Shown here piece by piece: positions 47,404 through 60,700 of a stretch of 64,000 bases of DNA. This stretch comes from Lingula anatina. Lineage: Eukaryota; Brachiopoda; Lingulata; Lingulida; Lingulidae. Every line of letters begins with the position of its first letter. Positions within the stretch are counted from its first letter, which is position 1. The notes beneath the pieces were generated by a model, which had not been told where the DNA came from, did not search any database, and was given only the letters and a program-made list of their open reading frames with translations. Made by a program: the position numbers and the translations under genes. The stretch lies in assembly GCF_001039355.2 (NCBI RefSeq), contig NW_019775991.1, forward strand, positions 549,565-613,564, in the 5' to 3' direction.

Positions 47404-50400
47404 CAAGTGATTATGAGAAATAGAAGAGATGGAGAGAGGCAAGTGATAAGGAGAGAGAGAGAGTTAACCAAACTTCCATCCTTTCCAATCCTCTGATTTT
47501 GCATGTGTCTGGTCAGCGTTAAATGGTCACACAAATGTCAGTTACACAGGACAGACCAGCCAAATGCATTCTGGGGGCACATTAATATTTTGGAGTATGA
47601 AACTCTGGCTTACTTTGATCTGCACATTTTATATACAAATATTGTAGTACTACAACAGTGTCTTGGAGCAGTTCTGTACAGTTTCTAAACAAAAAATACT
47701 CTGTAGCAAATATAGAGCAGCAGGCAGGTTAGTTTCTAAACAAGGAAGGCACTACACAAATATAGCCTAATGAACCCTAGCAATTTGTGACCCCTAGGTT
47801 TCCAACTTGGCAGTAATCAAAACTTGCAACTTGAACTGAATTTGTGAATGGTGTTGCTATTTTTAAAGTAATTATCTCCCCTTTGAAATCTTTTACCAAA
47901 CTGTTTTTCTTGTAATTTGTCAGAGATATACAAGATTGAAATGAAACAAATTACAAAGTGGTATGTGATTTGGTTGTTTTACTGTTTGGGCTAAGCATAC
48001 CTCAGACTATTAAGTTCATAACACACACATTCTGGGCTCTTTTTATAGTAAACAAAATGCCAGATATCATAGAGTTTGAGAAAAAAGAATTTTTGAAATA
48101 TTTGGATGGAGCCAAATGTCTTTGACAATAGTTCAGAGGTTAGTAGGTAATATCAATTGCCAAATGTGTTAGGTGTGCTGAAAGTTGTGAGGCATGACAG
48201 GAAATGTGAGAGAATGCTCAAAGTGTGGTTGATGTGATAGAAATCAAAATTGTGTTAGGTGTGACAATTTGAATTGCACATGCTAGACTATTTATGTTAT
48301 TTTCTAGGGTGAGGTGGGGATCCCAGGCCTGAGAGGTTCACAGGGATTGCCAGGAATCATGGGACCTGAGGGGCGACCAGGACCCCGGGGAATGAGAGGA
48401 GACCCAGGAGAAGATGGAGCCATGGGACCCAAGGGATTAAGGGTCAGTGACTGTTATAACTGTAATTAGCGTACAGTTTCACATGTTAAATAAGAAATGA
48501 TTCCCAGGTTTAGAAATATGGTAATGAAATATTGTAAAAAATTCCTTAAAAAGGCAATTTTGTACAACAAATTTTTCACTTGGATTTTCTATGATTTGAA
48601 GAGATTCTGTTCATTTTTTTTTTGTTTGTTTGTTTATTGTAGTAGTATCCCACAACATTTAAAGAAATTAGTGATGAATTATATTTACCTAAATAATGCC
48701 TAAAATCAATGTTTCCAACATTCCAAAAAGAAAGTTGGATATATGTTATGAAATTTAATTGTGAATGATTGAAAATGGCAAATGTGAAAAAATGAGGTCA
48801 TTTTCAAATGTAAAAAATTGAGGTAATAAAATATACTAAGTGTTCAATTTTTCGACTTGAATTACCCTGTTTAGCAGACATGTTTATTACAATTATTAAC
48901 ACCCAGTCAAAAATTAATATTTTTCCAGGGAGACATGGGTATGCCAGGATTCACTGGTGTTCCAGGAACTCCGGTAAGTGAACACCAAATTCTCAGTTTC
49001 CAGGATTGTGAAGACTGCAGCGATAATACATATATTCTAGCCACTTGTTGTGATGTGTCTAACTGGGTGGCAGCTTTCCCCACTGTTGTTATTTATTGGT
49101 ATAGCAAAGGTTCAAGTCTGAAACTTACTCTTACATGTGGATTTGATGACGAACTGTGTGAGGATCTGATGTGAAAATATGTATGTGAAATTTGGAATTG
49201 AGTACATTACTTTGTTAATGATATCAGATAGCATTTTGGTCACAGACTGATTAATTATTTAGACAGAAGATGTAAGATTGTCATTGTGATGTAAAAGTGA
49301 ATATCTCAAAAAATGTTTCTGACGAAAATGTAATCTTTCTCTAAATCTGATTATGATTAACATCAGTTCTAAAATATTTATACTCACCCCACAAATAAGT
49401 TAACCTTGTTTATGCCCTTTCTGTCACTCAGCTATTAACGTCACATTTGATAATTACTGAAAGAATTAAAGGTGCTTCACCTTATTAATTAAAATTAACT
49501 AAGATTAGTCACTTAATAGACTTTGTGAGTGAACAAAGATAGCCTGCCTCCCACCCAATTAAATTGATCAATGTCTCAATGACACACCTACCCCATGGAC
49601 ATCATTAATGACACAGAACCCTCCCAAGTCATTTGTTTTACAAGTCATAAAGAGACTAAATAGATATAGAAAGATGGCAATAAAAGTGAACTGCAAGATC
49701 TCAAAGAGGAGATAAAACCTCTGAAAGTGGCAGAGCATTGCCTTGGGAGTGCCTTATGAAGAGAGAGAAGGAATGCTATCTCCCCTTTTTGGTGTGAAGT
49801 ACAGCCACTTAAGTAGTCCAGGATAATTCCAGATTTAAACATGTCAGTATCAATTAGGGCAGGAGTTTCAGCCCACAGACAGCTGATCTGGTTCACTGAG
49901 TAGAATGCCTTTAATGCTTGCCACTTTCCAAGGGCATGGTTTAGACAGTGCTGTTTGGATCAGCCTGTGTATGCACCTAGTGCGCTTCATCTCCCTGTGA
50001 AGGTAAAATACACAGAAATAAACTTAAGCATTGCACTGCAAACAGCTGTGATAAGTTTTTGGTTTTGTGTAAACAGAACTGGATTTAGAATTTTGCCACC
50101 TGATGTTATCTGGCTGAGCAACTGGACCCAAGAAACTTTGAAAGATTCTCAGAAAATAATCACAAAAAGGAAGACAAATTTCAGTCTCATCCATGGATTT
50201 TAAGAGAAAATACCCAAGGAATCTTGGTATGTTCAAGTACATGTAACACCACTTTTATAGACATGTACAATTTTAAGTATACAAATTTTAAAATATTTTA
50301 CTTTTTAATACAAGATTCCTTATAAACCACTTCTCATTTTATTTAAGCATGTTCATGTTTTGATTCCCTCTTCTAGTTTGTGTTCTAAAGGAGAGTCTGA

Positions 50401-52887
50401 TATAATGTGTGAGCAGTATTAACCCGGGCTACCTTTGACTTCTGTAGAAGTTTGACCTTAGCATATCATGCTTTGCCTTAAACAGGTGCTTGCTGATACA
50501 GTAACAAGCCCCCTCACCCCATTCCCACCTCACCTAGATTCTACTCTTCACCAAAGGCCAACTGGATGACTTTTGTCCTGCAAAATGTCACAATACAGCC
50601 CAGAAATAACACTACAGAGAAATAGCCACAAAAATATTTTGTTTATCTTGCAAAAATTTTTTTCCATGCCCCTGAAAGAGTGTGTACACCTAAATTCCAA
50701 TGAGGCTGTAGAGAGAGTGGAGGAAGCAATGTGTTTGATGTGGTCTGGTGGTAATGTGTGGGGTGGTCCAGGGTTAATTGTTCCCTGATGTAGCCCAGGA
50801 TCACTGCTCTGGTTCCAAAGGTCAGTTGAGACTCATCTCTATGGCCCTGTTCAGAACAGATGAGCTGCGAGACTAATTGATCTGCAGACTTAATATGGCC
50901 GGCCCCACTTAAAAGCAGTGCCACCTAATCCCCTGATGCTCTCCCCACCTCCCACATCTCAGAGCCGAGAATTAATAGGTAAGCTCCTGCAGGGATGGCG
51001 AGTACAGATGTGGGAAGACCACAAGGTGCATTTCTTTTAAGTGGGTCAGCCATATTTGATCTGTGGATCTGTTAGGCTGCAGATCAGATTGTTCTGAAAG
51101 CTCCCTATATATATCAGTGCTCTACCAACCTCTAAGGCTGTATTCCCAGACCTTTTAGATCGATCTATCCCCGCGGGGAGTCTCACTAGATTACTGTCAG
51201 ATAATCTGGCTTAAATGTCCGTCCCGCCTACTACAAGCGTGTCCGCCCAGCTGACAACTATTTAGCGTGAACCCCCAGGGAGTTAGGTTGATCTAAAGTA
51301 GATCGATCTAATCTCTGGAAATGGGGTCTAAAACACAGGGTGTAATGAACCACCCACCCCCATCCCCAGTCTATACTTTCCAAGTTTTAAATTTGTTAGG
51401 TATATTGATACATAAAATGGCTGAAAGGATCTTGTAAATAACAGAAAACAGAGTTAGTCAAATGGAATGGATCCATAGAAATTGGATCACAGACAAAGGC
51501 AAGTTTTGGTTTATGATATGTTAACTGATATATTTTGAAAGGAAGAACCTGCAGGAAATTTCGATGTCATGACTTCATCAGGAAAAGTATTCAAACCACT
51601 TGAGAGATCATCTAATTTTATGGCATTAGGGTCTCTAAACCTGGTGCCAGTAATAAGAATTCTGTTTGTGTGTTGTGTAACTGCAATGTGTCTGTCAGCT
51701 GCGAGACAGTTTCTATGGCCTCATCCATTCATGATACCCAGATGATTGGCAACAGATGAGCTGCAAATAGATTCCAGAAATTAAACTGGAATGTTTTTCT
51801 AAAATTACGCAATAGTTAGCCTGGAGCTTTTGCTTTATGTTGACATTTGAGTTGAGGTTTGTTTCTACATTTCAAATTGATAAAGATGGACTTTGGACAG
51901 GAACTGAAGTCATCGGCTGAAATTTGAAAAAATGAATATCATGAATCACCATTAACTTTTCCTCCAATTTTTGCACTAAATAAAATCTGGTTTATTTTTT
52001 TAGAATGTTTTTGTATTGGCATTCCAAAAACTTCACTAAATTCAAAACCTGAGCCATGAACAATTAGCAGAAAATGATTTTTGAATATTATTTTTTTCAG
52101 GGTCTGCAAGGTTTGGATGGACCAGTAGGAGAGCCGGGTTATCCAGGGTGCAATGGAACCAAGGTAAGGGATGAGTTTTGCTATCACTACAGCAGTCAAA
52201 ATTATTACCCCCTAGCTGTTCAAGGGGGTTGGGCAGGGGCGGATCCAGAGTTATTTTTGAAAGTCTTTCAAATATTCTTTGTTGATCAGTCCTCCAATTT
52301 TGACTGTCTTCAGACAGAAAAAATTAGATTCCCGTCAGTGTAGCTTAAAGTATTCTGACTGTCTTTTGAAAGACCAAGACCACAGCCTCTGTCCGCCCCT
52401 GCTGGGTATCAGGCAATTAAGCTGATTACACTGACTGCACTTTAGTGAGAATCTCCGTAGAGCTGGATCGATCCAGCTAGTCTGATGTCTGCAACGGGTT
52501 TTCCCTAAAAATCTATTTCTTGAAGCCTTTGCTTACTACCAAATTCATCAAATTGGAGTTCAGTGGCTGAAACTGTTTTTTTTTTTAAATTTATTTATTG
52601 GTGAATATATTGAACAAAACTGTTTAAACTTTTCTCAGGTAACAAAGTTTTAATGATTTTACCCTATTGGGGTTGTTAGTCAAAATTCAAGGTCCTCTTG
52701 AGGAAGTCTTGTTCACAACTTTTCAGCTTATGAGCTCTAAATGATGTTTGGAATTTGAAATACCTTTTGCGCACTCCACGAAGTGTAAGTGTATGTTTAT
52801 CGTGTATGTTTATCCCTATGTAGGATGACGATCTGGATATTGCCTTTGTGGAATATAAACCTACTGTGCCACACAGGCACAAACACG

Positions 52888-52972
<85 letters not shown>

Positions 52973-55900
52973 ACACTGTGCCACCCACACCCCTGTATGA
53001 AATATAAAAAGAAATGAGCCTCCTTTCAGAATCACAAGCACAAGTGCCGTGTGTGGGTGGTTAACTTTGAGTCTCCAGAAAATTGAACACAAAAGCTCAG
53101 CTGTTATGCCATGTTTGATGTATTAGCTGTTTTGTTGTGTGCCCCTTAGGCCAAGGTTTTATTCCTAGTACAGTTCTCACACATGGTTCCTTAAAATTTG
53201 AGTTTTTTCACTGAAGTGTTGCCAAAGAAATGGACGCGTTTTTATCAAATCTTGCCATGTTTTCCAAGAGCCACTTCCCCAATTGTCTCTGGTGTTAGTT
53301 AACACCCATGAACACATTGGACAGTGAAAGAAATAACATGGTCATCTTTTATTGTTTGTGTAGTGGACATTCTTTTAAAAATTAAACTAAGATTTGTTTT
53401 AAAAAAATGCATTCTGTATGAAAGAATTTGACTTGATGGATATGAAAGATTTTGAAAAGTTTGATAAAATTATGCCTTTCCAATCAAACTAAAATGTTCA
53501 GTGTCAGAAATAAGTTTTTTTTATGTGCATAATGTTTTTTTGAAGATAACCATAAGTGAAATAAGTATACCAGTGTGCTGCTTGATGCTGCTGGTGACAC
53601 CTGGTGGTAAGATTCAGCATTAAGGTACACTTGAAACCCATGATATGTGAGCACAGAGCTCTTAAAAAAACAGTCTGAGCATCCAGTCAAGTCATGTGTT
53701 TACTCAGTCTAGCTCAGTGCAAACACACAAAGAACATGTTTTCTGCAGAACAGTTCTTCAATTGAAACAATTGTGTTTTTATAATTAATTCCGTTCTGAG
53801 AATGCTTCTGTTTTATGAAGAACATGAACTGCATTGGCGCAATCACTGGGTCTGACCTTAAGAAAGAGAAAAAAATGGAAAAAGAAAAGAAATATTGCTG
53901 CTGGATAAATACAGTGTGCTTTTGTAATTAATTTAATGTAAAATTAAAATCATGAAATTACATAGTATTAAATTATAACATATGTAAAAAAATATCTTTT
54001 TTTAATAGTTACCTTTTGTTATAGAAATCCCTGAGCCTTCAGAAAAGCCAGTTATAAAAATAACTTTAATTTGGAGCATTTTTGGCATTTTTAGGAAAAT
54101 CTGACCTTCCTAACATACATTGATAAAGTTGACCCAGAAGAATATGGTGATTTGAACTTGATAGAATGATAGTTGTTAAGAAATTATAAAAAATCACGGA
54201 GGACTACAGGGGGTTAGGACTATTGTTATTTAAGGTCTTTTTACATCAAGCATTATATCAAATTCTTCCATCTTAAGCTGTATCTCTTTAGAGGTTTTAC
54301 TAAGAAATTACCCCGAAAAGGATAAATTTGCTTTTGCAAGGTCACCATATTTGTACCAAACGAAATTGATTTACTGTGTTGACTTGGAGGGCTCTGTTTA
54401 GGTGATTCTCCTACTAAGTAGCTATGCTATTTTAAAAGCTTAAAAGCTGTCAATCTAAAAAAATACACCACTGTAGTTGGAATGCCTCAATATAATGTTC
54501 AATGTAAAAAGACCTAAATTCATTGTGGCAAAATCCTGCCCGTGGCCCCTTTACACATATTGCTTTGACAAGTTTTGATAAATGTAAGGGTTAGTTAAGA
54601 TGAAACATTAAGTTTGAAAATCATGAAACTATTTATCAAAAAATATTCCATCAAGAGCCGTCAGAGGACACTTGCACAAACCTCAGATAGTCAAAGACTT
54701 GACACCTTAAATCATGTTGCCATGACAACACCATGGCAACTCAAACATTTGAACACACAAGGTGCCATATATCAGGTAGCATGGGAGCTGGGGAAGGAAT
54801 TATCATCACCTTATGTGTGAAGTGGCACAGGACCTTGTGTTAAGGTCAGAGTTAATCAGGCTAAATATTATTGTGAACAATGTATTTGCCACTGACTTCA
54901 CACACATTAGTGGTTTAAGGGTGGAAACTGGCGTTCACATGTTTACGAGTTGATGGTTTGTGTGTGGGAATGGGTACAGGGGATAAATACTTTGCTAATT
55001 TCTTTTCTAGGGTGTGATGACGGATTGGTTTAAATCATTTAGTAATCTTAGGTAATGATGTATATATCAGACTGAAGGAGAACAGTTTAAGCAAATGGTG
55101 GTTTCAGTCTGTTTATCATAGCCACTGAAACTGCATCTCATTGCAGATACAGGGTGAACTTATTGCCAGCTTTTAGGTCTCATTTCCAATGAAACTTTTA
55201 TTCTGCATAGATAAATTCAACTCCCTGGGGGCTTTTTTTGAATGCAATCAAATTAACAGATTTACATGCCTCCCCTTGAGTAGAATGTAGAAAAAGCTGG
55301 TGATAAAGTAAGTATGTTGGAAGCAAGAGGAGACATGTTAGTCTGTTAATTTGATTGCATTCAGCTACAGTCCCCCCCCCCCCTTTCCCTGGGAGTTGGA
55401 TTATTAACCTACACAAATGAGAATGAGCCCTTAATCTGAACCTCCTGTCCTGTTCTGGAAAAGTAAAAAAAAATTAAATGAAAGTCTTCTCCCTGCCCTA
55501 TGTTTATACTGTGTGCAAATGCCTCAGCCATTAGCTGTGTTTTGAAGTGTAAATTGTTTTGATAGACCAGAATAACCTGGTCCTCTGGAGAACCACAAGT
55601 GGACCACTGAGGGGTTAACATCCCACACAGATGGCCATCAAGTTTCTAATATTAAAGTTGTCAACTACTTCAATACCAGATATCCTCCAGAAAGTTAGCT
55701 TTAACAACCTCCTTATTTCTCTTCTTTCCCTGGTTAATTTCATCCTTAATACTAAAGATTTTATGTATTTGTATTAAAAATGAAAAAGTAATTTGAATGT
55801 ATTGATGATAATGATTTGTATAAAGAGAGGGTAATTTTTTTTTCACCTTTATTTTAGAGAACACTAAGCGAACTTCATTTCTACATAAAACATATTGTAA

Positions 55901-56387
55901 TATTTCCTCCATTATTTCAGGGAGAGCCAGGTCTGCCAGGGTTTAAAGGTCAGCCAGGCCAGCAGGGTCCCAGGGGTATACCAGGAGTGGATGGACCAAA
56001 GGTGAGGACTCATTGATGGATGTACTTGGTTAAGATTGTGATAGAGAAGACTGATTGTGTTGGGATGAGCTGGAACACCCAGACACAATCAGATGTGCCT
56101 TGTGTGCATCTGTTGCTTGTTAATCTTTTCATTGATGATTTTAGATTGAGTTTTCAGTTGGACATTTTACTTCCAAAGACAAGAATTTATTAGTGTCTCT
56201 TTTAAGTATTTTCAATCTAGCACAACAATTTATTTATGTCTGTTTTAAGCATTTACAATCCAGCACTTTACATTTAGTAATGTAATATATAAATAATGCA
56301 GAATATATGCTTCATAATGAATAAAGTAAAACTGTTCATTCTCTTTTATTTTCATTTAACACTGAACAAAAGGATGATAAGGAGCCT

Positions 56388-56420
<33 letters not shown>

Positions 56421-57653
56421 GGGAGAGCAAGGAGAGGTGACAATCCTGGGCACAGGGCAGGGACTCCGGGGTGACAGAGGAGTAGACGGAAAACCAGGAC
56501 AGAGGGTGAGAAAATGCACATGCGTACGCAAGCACACACGTGTATGCTTACACAATTATCCACATACACACATACGCTGATACGAAATGTAAAGGAGCAT
56601 GAACAGAGAGAGAGAGAGAGATTGCTCGCTTTTGGATGTGTTCACCAACTCTTAATCTGTAATTTATTCTCAACAAGTGGTTGTGATTATGTTCCAGGGA
56701 CTGCCTGGTATTCCTGGATACAATGGAGAGAAGGGACCCAGAGGAGAGGCAGGTTTTCAGGTAAGGATGCCAAAGGTGAACGGAGGCCATCTTCATGTCT
56801 GAATGAAGTAGTGAACTGGAAGTGGCAAATCGTGTTCCACAATTTAGATTGGAGTTTTAAAAACATCTAACTTATTTACTAATCATGTAGTATTTTGTAC
56901 CATATTTACAATGTACCAGATTTATAAAATTGTGTTTATTTCAAATTTTGCTGCCAGTTGGAGAAAGGTATTTGTCATGCTGTATAGATATATACTTTTG
57001 TATGGGTGGTTGTGTAGCATTATTTTTAAGTTAAAAGACTCTGAAACAAAATTTAAATGTGACTGGTCTACAGTTTATCGTGTTTCCTTTCTTATTATAG
57101 AAAATTGCCATTTAATACATCTGGATTAAGATAAAGGTTTTGATTTTTTTTCTGTTTGGGTAGAAATTATTATGATTTTGGTACACATTTGAACATAAAA
57201 ATATGCATATATGTTATGGTAATTAGAGTTAGAATCATGCATGAAGATATTTTATTAACTTTTCTTTTATTTATGACAAACGTTAAATCTGAAAAAGATA
57301 CAACAGTTTGAAATTCAGTTTGTGATGAATTCCCATATTTTCTGTATCACACAGGGGCCACCTGGTGTACCAGGAGAGTATGGTCCAAAAGGAATTATGG
57401 GAAAAGATGGGGAAGGAATAGATGGAGATCCGGTAGGAATATGACATGAGTGTGTGAATGTGTGTGTGTGTATATATATGCTTGTAAGAGTGTGATAAGT
57501 AGAACTTCCGTATAAAGCATAATCATTTTAGATTTCTGGTCAGTTTTACACATAGTCATAATTGTGGTCATTGTTTTTAATTTTAAAGTTCAAATAGATT
57601 TTTTTTTGAAGTTACAAATTTTATCCAAAATGTCTTTGCAACCACACGTGCTT

Positions 57654-57700
<47 letters not shown>

Positions 57701-60700
57701 AAAACAATCTTCCAATATTAGTTAACATCCTCAAGATCACTAGAGGGCCAAAAATCTTCAACATCTTCACCCAGAACATTTTTCAGCATTTGATTCTTTC
57801 ACCGACTTCCATTTTCTCCCCCCAGGGTCCTCCAGGTCCCCAGGGTCCCAAGGGTATCGCTGGGTCTGCAGGAATTGACAAGCCTCCAGAGTTGGTCCAG
57901 GGACCGAAAGGAGACCAAGGGATGAAGGGAGACAGGGGTGAGAGGGGGTTCAATGGATCGCCAGGACAACCAGGGAGAAACGTGAGTGAAAAATTATAGT
58001 GATACAGTGGCCACATTCTCAACGAATCCAATAAAAATAATAATAATAATAATAAAAATCTAATTTGAGTCTAAAATCCAAATTTATTCAGTAGACTTAA
58101 CAACAAAACCTGAAAGAAATAATATAAAGGCTATAGTAAAAAAATTGATGAAAACAATGTTTTATAATTTCAGCGTAGCCCAGACCTTCCTTATTTAATA
58201 TATCAAATAGTTTCACAATGTTATAGACTGCAGTGGAGCCCATGCTCTATTAAATATATCAAATACGGTAATGTTATATAATTGCAGGGTATTCCAGGCC
58301 TGCCAGGACCTAAAGGGGAGAAGGGAATGTTTGGGCCATCAGGACGCAGAGTAAGATTAAGTTATCCCAGGAGTAATATATTGGTGAAATAAGAATGTTG
58401 CTTGTCTTAAAGTTTAATCATTTGAATGACTGTCAAATGCCCCCAGTTAAATAACTCTATAATCTAATTAAAACTCTGTAAAGACTGATATTGCTTAATT
58501 CATTATTTCTTATAATGCAATAACTTTATATTGACATATTCTTTCTCTGTGAATACTTTATGTCTTGTTTATTCATACAACATATTCATTGTATAAATAG
58601 GGTAAGCGTGGCAAGCAGGGACCCCTTGGCCCTACAGGAGCTAAAGGAATGAAAGGAGCCACAGGTTTTGATGGTATTCCTGGACGTGATGGCTTCTCTG
58701 TAAGTTTTGCATTTGTTAAGTCCTACTTTGTTGTTAACAGTTAATATATTAAGGTTATAATGAGTGAAAAGAAGTTATAGTGTTGGCCACTCAGCTCAAA
58801 AACTAGAGATGAAAGATTTCTGGATTTATTCAGATATTTGAGTGTTTTTTTATGACTCCTGACCTCCCACATAGAACTTTATGCCTATAGTGCTTGTATC
58901 TCAGGATCTCTTTAAAAGGTCCACTCAAACAGTAGCTAATCTATAGTTGTAGTAATCTTGATTATGAATAAAATAGCAGATGGAAAATAATCAAATTTTG
59001 AAGAGATACAGCAGAAATGATAACATTACTGATAAAGAACTATTTGTTTTTTTTCCCCAGGGTAGGAGAGGAGACCCAGGGTTCAGGGGTCCAGATGGCC
59101 CCCAGGGAGACCCAGTAAGTTACTCCATTAATTAAAAGATCTTTTTTGTAAAAGATTGCTTTTTTTTTTCAAATGAAACAACAACTTAGATATATTTCTT
59201 CATTCTTCATACTTTTACTATTCAAACTATTCAGCACCTCATATGGCAGCTGGGCTGTATCCTCCCCAGGGAGATCGTCCCAGTAATGTAATGACCAGGC
59301 GTCTAACTGTTCTAATATATCGCACTATACCCCACTGTATTTATATATACTTCATAGAATTGTATAACTCAACTACCTCTAGTTGCAAATAAAGATGATT
59401 ATTATTATTATTATTATAAATATCCATTGTTACTTTCCAGGGCAGGCGAGGTTCAGATAGTCCTGGCCCAGGAGGTCCCGGGCCAATAGGCAGACAAGGG
59501 TTGCCTGGGATACCGGGTGGTCCAGGAATTCCTGGTAATTTGCTGCTGCATTCAGTGATTATGAAATGCATTAGTGGTGTTATTTTTGTATAATTTTATA
59601 TTAATTGACATATCATATTTTTAACTAGACTAGTTTTTATGCTATCAAAGAGTGGTATTATGTATAGCAAACTATATTTTGGTAAAAAAAATTAATTTGA
59701 TTTGAACATAATTTTTTAATGGTAAATTTAAGTGATGGCCCAGAGTGAAGGTGTGTCAAGTTTTTGAAGACTTGTTCTTGGACTGGACCACTGTATTTGA
59801 TTTAAATACTAACTTCCAAAAATGACAGAAAAGAAACCCATTTCACCAACTTGGACATATTTTCCCATTGCTTGACCAGGTGCCCCAGGCCTTCAAGGCA
59901 GAGATGGACCCAAGGGTTACCGTGGAGACCCGGGAAGGGATGGACTCCCAGGACCAAGAGGAAGTACTGGGTACTCCATGAAGGGTGAAATTGGACCAGC
60001 AGGTATGTCATATTAATACCACTAGCTTTGAATTTAGGAATATTCCTTATACATGTAGAACTCACTGGAATTATGTAGCACTGTGATAGCAGCAAGATGT
60101 GTATCATTCATTTATGGCCATGTATATTCTCTCTCTCCTCCTCTTTCTCTCTCTCTCAGCACGTGCACGCACACACACACACGCATGCACGCACACACAC
60201 ACACATACACACAGAGATAATGTATTGCAGGTTTACACTGTCTTAAACTGACCATATGTGTAGTCTTGACCCATATATATGTACATATGTTCTATTCCAG
60301 GACCCCCGGGTTTCGATGGTATCCCAGGGGACCGTGGACTGCCAGGTTTACAGGGTTTGCCAGGCGAGAAAGGCGAGGAAGGCCAGACAGTAGAGGGGCC
60401 CCCTGGGTTTACAGGACTCCCGGGGCGGTCTGGGCGAGGTGGACCCCCTGGGGATCTTGGTGAGATAGGGTTTGTAGGAGACCCTGGTCTACCCTGGACG
60501 GGACCAATATTTCCTGGACCAAAAGGTTTCCCAGGACCCCCTGGACAGAAGGGTGACCCTGGGTTCCAGGGAAGGGATGGCCAGAGGGGACTGGATGGAT
60601 TAAAAGGTAAAGTGGTATAAGATTATATATATATAATATGTATAAAACATAGCTGAAATAAGCAAAAATGTTTATAAGCTTGGTAGTTAGATCATAAATG

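Larger units (their letters stand above)
48974..52100 (+). other. alpha-1(IV) intron 4 (3.1 kb)
   Basis: Two MITE-like elements (50842 and 51136) lie in the second half. The remainder is AT-rich with no recognised feature. Intron 2 (47358-48307) carries only a GA repeat near 47371-47401. Confidence 0.75.
52164..55920 (+). other. alpha-1(IV) intron 5 (3.8 kb)
   Basis: It contains the CAGGGGCGG element at 52234, a CT/CA compound microsatellite at 52892, and a poly-C run near 55373. A 21-base stretch (55234-55254) near 55240 recurs inverted near 55350. The rest shows nothing recognisable. Confidence 0.7.
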
